Of a stretch of 64,000 nt of DNA, positions 56,488 to 64,000 are shown in pieces. The notes under the pieces were generated by a model. That model did no database searches and was not told the origin of the DNA. It worked only from the letters and a program-made list of their open reading frames with translations. Each line of letters starts with the position of its first letter. Positions within the stretch are counted from its first letter, which is position 1. The position numbers were made by a program, and so were the translations under genes. This DNA is from Amborella trichopoda (taxonomy: Eukaryota; Streptophyta; Magnoliopsida; Amborellales; Amborellaceae), in the NCBI RefSeq assembly GCF_000471905.2, contig NW_006499776.1:813166-877165 (forward strand), in the 5' to 3' direction.

Positions 56488-56812
56488 NNNNNNNNNNNNN
56501 NNNNNNNNNNNNNNNNNNNNNNNNNNNNNNNNNNNNNNNNNNNNNNNNNNNNNNNNNNNNNNNNNNNNNNNNNNNNNNNNNNNNNNNNNNNNNNNNNNNN
56601 NNNNNNNNNNNNNNNNNNNNNNNNNNNNNNNNNNNNNNNNNNNNNNNNNNNNNNNNNNNNNNNNNNNNNNNNNNNNNNNNNNNNNNNNNNNNNNNNNNNN
56701 NNNNNNNNNNNNNNNNNNNNNNNNNNNNNNNNNNNNNNNNNNNNNNNNNNNNNNNNNNNNNNNNNNNNNNNNNNNNNNNNNNNNNNNNNNNNNNNNNNNN
56801 NNNNNNNNNNNN
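56488..56812. other. assembly gap, 325 N
   Basis: Open frames that cross this run are meaningless. Confidence 1.
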
Positions 56813-57804
56813 GTAGCATGGCAACCGAGAAGTCATCGACTCGGGGTGGTAGCAAGACGGGCATAGTCTTTAGAACCAATACAACAGCAATATTACTAAG
56901 TCTACCCTCAGTCAACTGAGAAGAGAAAAAAAAGTGAAAAGAAGACACGAGAAGGCAGAGAGATGGGGTCCAGATGGAGCTAGGCGTTGCCACTCAAGGC
57001 CGTGGAGTAGTAGTGTCGTGGCCCTTAGGCAACGCTCTACACTGCTGCTCATGTTTAGAGAGTGAGAAATGAACTACGAATGGCGCTAGGCCTCGCCGTT
57101 GGCAACATAAGGAGACGACACGACCCCACACGACCGGTAGCAGTCTCTGATGAAGCATGCGGCGATAGTCATTTGTGAAGCACGTAACAGTAATCCTCAC
57201 GAGGTACACGGCAATAGGCGTGGGACACCGGAAGGACGACAATAAGCACCAAATACGCGAAGGAAGCTCGTGGATGGCAGTATATGTTGCCGAGGTCTGT
57301 AGCGGGCGGCAAAGGGTATCACCGTCTACTATAGACACGTAACAGGGAAGGCCCTTACGATCGGCATCAAGTTCCACAGTCTGGGTTTTTCGCTAAGACG
57401 TCGAAGGTACGTTTGTGGATGGCGATAGGCAGCACTGTCTACAGACCTCACTTGGAGAGGGAGATAAAAGAACAGAAGGAAAAGGAGACTCACACACAAC
57501 GCTGCCATCGCCATGCGTGACCTGTGTGACCTCAGGGGAGGCATGCCCGGCACTGCCACTACCTTGTATGATCCTTAAGAGGAACTCAGACGGAGGAGGG
57601 GGGGAAGACAGGAAAGAAGAGAGAGAGAAGAAGAAAAGAAGAGAGAGAAGATTTACCTCAAAACTAGGGGTATCGATCAAAAGTCTCTCACCTCACTCTC
57701 TCCCTCTCAAACGTGACGCAACAATGAGAAGAAAGAGAAACTTGTATTAAGTAAAAACTCTCTCTTTTGTGAAAGGCTGAATCCTCGGGTGCGTACAATG
57801 CTGG

Positions 57805-57819
57805 TATGTATATATAGAT
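57805..57819 (-). promoter_or_regulatory. LTR TATA box, element C
   Basis: The minus strand reads AATCTATATATACATA, at the position homologous to the other LTR TATA boxes. Confidence 0.65.
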
Positions 57820-59097
57820 TTTTCCCCAAACATGGGTGGATGATCAAAAGTAACCTTAATTGTTGAAAATTAAGATTAAACTGAATTAAAAGAAATTAGA
57901 AAATAGGGTACAAAATGACATATTTGCCCCTTCCTTACAATTCGTGGAATTTCATAACAGTCCTTGTGTTGCCCTAGAACCTGCGTGATCTAGCATGGCT
58001 CATCTAGGGTCGTTCTGATGCCTGGTTGATCGTAAGATGATTGGTTTCTTGTAGGGCTCGAGATGACGCTCGATTTGATACCAACTTCGAGCCATGGATC
58101 GTGTTTTTAGTGCACGATCATGTGACTTGAAATTTGAATGGATCTTGAAACTTTGGGTCAATAGTGTACTCGTTCCATGATGTTTTTCGGTGATTTCTTC
58201 GCTGAATTACACTGAGCATGTTGTTACGATCATGGGGCAACAAACACAGTTCGATTCCAAGGCCGAACGAAGATTTTGCAACTTTGGAATTTTGGCCAGA
58301 ATCTAGACTTCCAACGATGGAATCTGCAGTCGCTTCGTTGGTGTTTTATGTAGAATCCGACCTTTCATCACGTACGGGGTTCGGGTCAGTGATAGCCCAG
58401 GACCTTACACACACGATGGAATTGGTCTCGTGACAATCGGGCTCACGAGCGACGTGATCTGGCCACTCGAGTGATTCACGATGCTGTTGAATTTCTTACA
58501 CTTTCTTCACAGATCAGCAACTTCTCTCTAGCTTTTCTTCGCGTTCGGGTGCCATCACAGGGCGTGCCCCATATCGAATCGCTCGTCTTGAATAGACGAA
58601 CATGCTCACCAAATTTGAGCACGATCTAACTTAGAACAGGTGAGATATGAGCGTTGAAATTCACTGATCGTGACTATCTCTTCCATGGTGTGGAGTTGCA
58701 GGGTGGCCGCACGAGAATAGCGTTAAGCCCCTCCAGCTTCACTCTTTTGACTATAACTTCATCCTGGAGTGTCCATTCCAGAAGAAATTTGACCCCTGGG
58801 GGTTTTTGACCGTGCTTGATCTAATGGTGGTAGTCCCACTGTAATTTGAGACACCAAAAATGTAGCTCTAGTTATAGGGGTTGTTTCAAGGTGCTAGAGG
58901 TCGATTCTGCCGGAATTGTTTCTCAGTTTGCACGGCCTGAAACGTGTCAGAATGCGACAAAACTGGGTAGGGGACTTTTGAGAGACCTTATGAAGATCTT
59001 GGCTGATTTCAAAGCTATTATGAGACTACGAAAATTTTTACTGTTTGCTAGGCTTTATTGAGCAGGGGCTCATGTTGATGAAAAATACGTTCCAACA

Positions 59098-59153
59098 GAG
59101 ATCAACTACCGTGCACAGAGTTGAAGAAATTTTTTTTAGTCTTTACAAACTAC

Positions 59154-59187
<34 letters not shown>

Positions 59188-59830
59188 TTTATAAGAAAAT
59201 AGAGGGAAGAATTATTTGCTTTATTTTCTGTTAGTTGATCGTGGGTTCAATTATGTATTGTATCAGCAACTTGATCTCATAGAGAGAGAAAATAACTTCA
59301 CAACTTGTTCCTCCTCTAGAGAGAGAACCTAATATTGAGACGTATGCATCTAATATTGAGGCGTATGCTAAGTCAAGATAACTCTTCTTCAATAACCCTA
59401 AACTTATTTTCTCTCTTTTCCTATTCTTTTGGTGATTCTTCTAACGTCTCTATCTCTTTAACTTTTCTTTACAAAAGATTAAACAGGGGACTTAATTGAG
59501 TACGCTATTTTTGGTTCACTTAAGCCAAACGCAATCTAGAGAGAGAAAATATGGTAAAGGAATTCAGAGAGAGAAAATATTCCATAACCAACAATACCAG
59601 TAAAAACAAACACTGAATTGCAAATGAGGAGCAGTAAATTAAGAGAGAAATTCATAAAAATAAAAATATATTCAGACTGTTAAATTCAAGGTTAGAAAAA
59701 ATTTATAGTAAGATATACGTGAATGACAAAGCACAATATCAAAATTACTGTAAATTAAACTCAGGAAAAATAAGATATAAAATACAAAAAAAAAAATTTA
59801 AGATCTCATGAGCCCACCACGCATCCACAA
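59098..59830 (-). other. probable copia leader or flanking DNA, AT-rich
   Basis: The stretch lies between the C LTR start and a copia primer site. It has AGAGAGAAAAT motifs and no open frame of note. It may be the 5' internal leader of the copia copy at its right, into which element C inserted. Confidence 0.45.
59151..59186. repeat. (ATT)n microsatellite
   Basis: There are about eleven ATT/TTA triplets. Confidence 0.95.
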
Positions 59831-59847
59831 CTTGCTCTAATACTAAT
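59831..59847 (-). other. copia primer binding site (decayed)
   Basis: The minus strand next to the LTR end reads TTAGTATTAGAGCAAGT. This differs at two positions from TTGGTATCAGAGC, the usual copia site complementary to initiator tRNA-Met. Confidence 0.7.
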
Positions 59848-59967
59848 GTTCGAGTATTAGGGAAGAGAGGGACGCCTCTCCCAAGATTACTGGCACTGTC
59901 GTGCGAATTAGAATCGCATAGAGTGAAAGGTTTCTTAGAACAATGAGAACTCTATATGTCTTGCATC
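59848..59967 (-). repeat. copia 5' LTR fragment
   Basis: TGTTCGAGTATTAGGGAAGA and the following 100 bp match 32043-32160 at about 80%. The match stops abruptly near 59967, so only the terminal third of the LTR remains. Confidence 0.78.
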
Positions 59968-61560
59968 TGTTTTCGCTCCCTCTCTACTCCTCACCGGATA
60001 CCATAGCTACAACCAGCCAGCCTCTGCTCTTCCTCTAATTACTTGCAACCAGCAACCACCATTGCAGCCCCATCACCATCCCTTTTTCAGCTCCTGTGCG
60101 CCTCCTCCTCAACTCACTTTGCTGCCCAATTCACTGCCAGCCCTCTCTCAGCTGTCCACTCGTGCACTCCCTTCAACTTGCTGCTCCATCAGTAGGCAGT
60201 ACAGTCACCACCTCCACCAGTCCCCTCCTCTCCCTGCCATCTCCGTCTTCCCATCTCGCCATGCTCCCTTCTTCTTCTCCATCATTCGCAACCAGCTACT
60301 GTCATCTCTCTCTCTCTCCCGAGAACACCACCATAAAAACCTTCGCCACCCCTCTCTGCTGTCCATGCTAAGCCATTGCAGCCTGTTTCCTCCGCTCTTC
60401 TGCCCTCTTTCTTCTTCATCTCCTCCACCCAGTTGCAGCCTCGTTCAGTCATCCCTTGCCGCTGTCTCCACCCAACCACCACACTGCTGCATTACCTCCG
60501 CCATTTCCGCCCCCCATGCTCTTTGCCGCAACCATTTCCGTTGATTCCGCCGTCTCTCGCTCTCCATCTTCTCCCGTTCGCCTTTGCATTCCGTCCCCAT
60601 GTTCTTCTCTGCAAACTTCCGCTTCTTCTCCCTCTCACATAAAAACCCAATAGTGAGCTAGTTCCTCACGTTTCTTTCTCTCTCTAAACGTCCAAACGAA
60701 ATATCCCACCCCATTTCTTCATTTCCCCTTGTTTCGTTTCGTTCCTCTGCTTTTCGTTTCATTTTGTTTCGTTCGACCTCCTTCACCCAAAGCAGCTCCT
60801 CGTGCCCCTTTTCTCTCCCCTACAACTAATAACCCAATAACCAATACTCTCTCTCTTAACCAACACAATGCTCTTCTCTCCCAATTTTAACTAGCCCATT
60901 TGTTATTTTATTAAAAGATTCTTTCTCGCTTTTTACTAACACGTTTGCTAGTTTTGTTTGATTAAAAAAAATCCTCTCCCTCACTCTCTTAACTTATCCC
61001 TTGCTTTAGCTTTTAAAACATTCTCTCTCATTCTCTTAACTAACCTATTATTTAGTTTTATTTTATCCAAACCTCCTCTCTCTCTCTCTTCACTAATCCA
61101 TAAATTTCATTTTAACATCCTTTCTTTCTCTTAAACTAATCTATTATTCTTTTTAAGAGAAAACACAAAAAATGTCACTTACCCCTTCTCTTTTTGTTAT
61201 TCCATTTTAATCCCTTCCCATCCTCTTATTCTACTTACCTCACTCACTTTTATTTTCCCTTGACCAATGTCACCTTATTTATTTTATTTCACTCACTCTA
61301 TCCTACCATACCTTACTCTCACTCCGTTCATTTATTTTTATTTTAATTTAATCATCTCATCTCATTTTATTTTCTTCTATTTTATTTTACTCCACTTCAA
61401 TTTACTTTGTCCCATTTCACTTTATTTATTTTACTTCACTTCATTTAATTTTAATTTATTTAATTCTAAGCCCATTTTTCTAAAATTTTATTCATCACTC
61501 TCATTTTATTTCATTTTCCATCACTTTTTTTAACCATCACTCTTATTTTCATTTTTGTCT
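59968..61560 (+). other. unassigned pyrimidine-rich region
   Basis: Positions 60000-60660 are C/T-rich with open frames rich in Ser, Pro and His (for example 60062-60544). Positions 60840-61560 are AT-rich, with many CTCTCTCTTAAC and TTTATTTTA variants. The codon content looks like composition bias and no family is recognisable. It may be the left half of the D LTR, whose CT-rich part differs from the B copy, or another insertion. Confidence 0.4.
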
Positions 61561-62337
61561 CTCTCGTTCTCTCAATTGCTCGTTTGACCAGAGGGCAGGT
61601 TGAGCCTTGTGCTTGTACGAGTCTTGTCGTTGAGCAGTATTGTCGTCGCGCCAGTTTGAGTTACCATGCCCGTCTTACTGCCACGACATATTTGCTTTTA
61701 TGCCAAGCTCGTCGGTGTTGATTTTGGTGCCGAGTGGTATTGTCGTCGCACTGGTCTGAGATATTGTGCCCATCTTGCTCCGACGTTAAGTCAATTATCG
61801 CACTAGTCTTGTCACCATACCGAACAAGCCATTGGGATAATCTTGTCATCGAGCAGTATTGTCGTCGCGTCGGTCTGAGTTATTGTGCCTGTCTTGCTGC
61901 CACGACAGACCAACCATCGCGCCAGTCTTGCCATTGGGCCAGTTGAGCCGCCCAGTCAAACTTCTACTCTCACTTTTACTTCACCTTGTAACATGGTGGG
62001 GACCCATCCCCCACTTGTTCGTACTTTTAATCGTGTGTGTGTGTGCAGGAAAGGAAAAACAGGTCTAGGGAGGAGATTCCAATTCGGTCGGAGGCTAGGG
62101 GGCTTTCAAATGTGATCTGAGAGGGCACCCAAGCGAGCCAGCTCGAGTGTGTCACAGGCCCATGTGAGGTAAGTCCAGCCTCACGACCCAAATTCCTTTC
62201 TCACTAGTTGGACACATGTCCTTGTTCTGTGAACAAGGTTCCTGAGAGAGCGATATCAAGTCATAGGTCTTCCAAACCCGAGACACGTATCAGCCGATCA
62301 CCTAGATCTGGGGAGGTGAGATCGAAGCATCTAACCA
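61561..62337 (+). repeat. 3' part of the 5' LTR of element D
   Basis: It matches the end of the B 3' LTR (48190-48852) and of the C LTR. It contains three copies of a 99-119-bp unit beginning GAGCAGTATTGTCGTCGCG at 61632, 61732 and 61851. It ends CATCTAACCA at 62337. Confidence 0.82.
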
Positions 62338-62340
62338 GCT

Positions 62341-62359
62341 TGGCGACTCCACTGAGGAC
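62341..62359 (+). other. primer binding site, element D
   Basis: TGGCGACTCCACTGAGGAC lies three bases after the LTR end and matches the C primer site (tRNA-Arg type). Confidence 0.78.
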
Positions 62360-63400
62360 ACGCTACCCCATCGCTGGATTGTTCTTATTTTACCTTCCTT
62401 TCTTTTTATTCCTACTCACATAAATACCTATCTTCGAGGTTGCTTAACCCCTTCACCTGAGTCAGGGGTTTCATAATCCCCGCACTTGTGAGTCTTCATC
62501 GGGAACAGGTTCAACGAACCTCGTTCTCGACCTTTCTCCTAAGCATCGACCCAGTGTCGTCCTCCCAGGTAATCACCTAGAAAGAGGTGAGGATGGACCT
62601 GAAAGTCCCTCGCTTCCTACCTCCTTGCATTGGCGGACCCCCCATCAATGCACCTGGCATTGGTGGCACGCATGTCACCACACTCAGCACGCACCATACT
62701 ACCGGCTACTCACATGTTGGTCCCACTGCTCGAGGTGGCCCAGAGGCCACCGCTCCCTCTCCCGCGACTGACAATTCATCTGTTGTTGCTCCTGCAGGTT
62801 GTCGCAGGACTACCCCTCATTCTGTATCACTTCGGGCCCCTGTAACAAGAGGCTCGACACCAGGAGGGGGTGGCGCTGAAGCCACTGCCTCACACACACC
62901 AACCAAAGCTAGTGGACCATTTTTGGACTTGGCCCTGCACCTCTTTGCATGCACACTTCACCACTCGGGGCAACTCTCAGGTTTTCCCGGTACACGGTTA
63001 GGATTCGAGTCTTCTTGGACCTAGCCCTACACCCCTTTTACATGCACACCACTTGGGGCAATCCTCATGTTACCTCGAGGTACTGTTAGGTTTCGGGTCT
63101 TCTTGGACTTTTCCCTGCACATTGTCGGGGCAACCTTCAGGTTACCTTGGGATACCGTCAGGGTTCGACTCTTCTTTGGACTAGCCTTGCACACCCATTG
63201 CATATGCACTGCATTGCTCAGGGCACCCTTGTTGTTGTGTCTGCCCGAGCTCATGAGGGGGAACCTTCTAGTACCCCCTCCCAGCACATGGCCGTGTGAC
63301 GGATGGTCACACGGCCATTCCATCACACACAAATGGTCACAGCAGCAGGCCTCTTCGTGTCAGACACACTACTCGAGCCCGGGTTGACCACTAAGTAACC
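62360..63400 (+). other. 5' leader of element D
   Basis: Positions 62440-62760 are homologous to B 33263-33580 and to the C leader. Positions 62915-63235 hold about four units of 73-90 bp beginning GGGGCAACCTTCAGG (62968, 63054, 63127, 63217). No conserved gene is seen; a 145-codon open frame at 62587-63024 is not kept in B or C. Confidence 0.72.
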
Positions 63401-64000
63401 CGAAGTCCGTTTGCAAAGGGCATACACGAGCTAATCCCCTCACCTGCTCGGAGCACATCTTTGCACTGTGCACACACACACACAGATCTAGCACTACACT
63501 CAGTTCCAAGGGTAATCACATCAATGGGTTGGAAGATTAGTTTGCCTTTGCTCAAAGGTAGGACTTCCTGGCCATGAAGAAGGGAAATCATGGTCAAGCA
63601 ATGGGGCTGAGAGACCAAGACATTGAAAGCCTAGCTCAGGGGTAAAGAAGAAAAAGTGATTTAAGAATTCCCTCTCAAAGATGCGAGCCATTTTCCTCCT
63701 CTCATTCCCCTTGATGCGGATGATGCTGGAAAATCATGGCATGAGATGAACACTAAAAGGATTGATCGGGGCATGATGAAGCCAATTATCTATGAAGATC
63801 CAAGCTTGACTCTAAGCAAAGGCAGGCCTCCAGAAGGGCCAACCAGTCTTACCCTAGTGACCCCAATCCAGCTGAGCCATCACTCGATCAAACTCTCGAG
63901 CCCCTCTCAAGTCGGGGCACCGAGAGCAAAGCCTTCTTTGAGCAGATTGAACTCGAGGCAGCTCATAGACCCAAATCAGTTTCCCCTAGACTCTTGATGA
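63401..64000 (+). other. continuation of element D, unassigned, open at right edge
   Basis: A (CA)n tract lies near 63470. I could not align this part to the ORF1/gag region of B or C. An open frame at 63746-63997 (MNTKRIDRGMMKPI…) has no recognised family. The element probably continues beyond the window. Confidence 0.4.

Larger units (their letters stand above)
48885..59097 (-). mobile_element. Ty3/gypsy (Tat-like) element C, 3' end and integrase lost
   Basis: On the minus strand: complete 5' LTR (59097-56145), primer site, leader, ORF1, gag, knuckles, spacer, RT fused to RNase H remnant, then directly the repeat-rich 3' region, ending at about 48885 in a poly(T) stretch against the B 3' LTR. 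The second RNase H, integrase, argonaute fragment and 3' LTR are absent. It is in the same orientation as A but is a separate copy, since it has its own gag and pol. Confidence 0.87.
56145..59097 (-). repeat. 5' LTR of element C, about 2.95 kb including a gap
   Basis: The minus strand starts TGTTGGAACG at 59097 and ends CATCTAACCA at 56145. It has the LTR core (58000-59050), TATA box, a GA block (57575-57680) and diverged hairpin minisatellite units (56960-57440, for example GGATGGCGATAGGCAG). The end block 56190-56430 closely matches the D and B 3' LTR ends. A 325-bp N gap lies inside. Confidence 0.88.

Noticed and set aside
55967..56993. Open frames of 197-289 codons
   Set aside because: Most of their length is the 325-bp N gap.
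60062..60653. Possible host gene with Ser/Pro/His-rich product
   Set aside because: All plus-strand frames are similarly open owing to C/T richness. There is no domain, no homologous copy in the window and no gene structure.

Overview
The window is plant nuclear DNA made almost wholly of repeats. No intact host gene is visible. Plant origin follows from the Tat-type Ty3/gypsy polyproteins (RT, two RNase H domains, integrase), a Ty1/copia relic with a tRNA-Met-type primer site, and a fragment resembling a plant AGO4-clade argonaute. The species cannot be told. Two N gaps (19486-19511, 56488-56812) show a draft assembly. All similarities were judged by eye.

Layout. (1) 1-15973: a 35-bp satellite, about 456 monomers, arranged in multi-kilobase higher-order copies and open at the left edge. 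(2) 15974-29789: gypsy element A on the minus strand. Its 3' LTR is cut off by the satellite and carries a nested solo LTR with a perfect 5-bp target duplication; its gag is cut off at the right. (3) 29790-48852: element B on the plus strand, with both LTRs, a short ORF before gag, gag, pol and a long 3' region. A broken copia element (32043-33262) sits where the end of its 5' LTR should be. (4) about 48885-59097: element C on the minus strand, with a 5' LTR, primer site, ORF1, gag and a partial pol; integrase and 3' LTR are lost. (5) 59098-59967: leader, primer site and partial LTR of a second copia copy. (6) 59968-61560: unassigned pyrimidine-rich DNA. (7) 61561-64000: 3' part of an LTR, primer site and 5' leader of element D on the plus strand.

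A, B, C and D belong to one family. They share LTR ends, a primer site fitting tRNA-Arg, the 5' leader, gag, pol and a repeat-rich 3' region. They are heavily decayed: most in-frame stops arise at CAG or TGG codons, as expected from deamination of methylated cytosine. Two observations stand out. The 3' regions of A, B and C contain short arrays of a 35-bp unit matching the big satellite at about 27 of 35 positions, so the satellite probably grew from such an array. The 3' regions of A and B also hold, at the same place and in sense, a fragment of an AGO4-like argonaute, the effector of RNA-directed DNA methylation that normally silences such elements.
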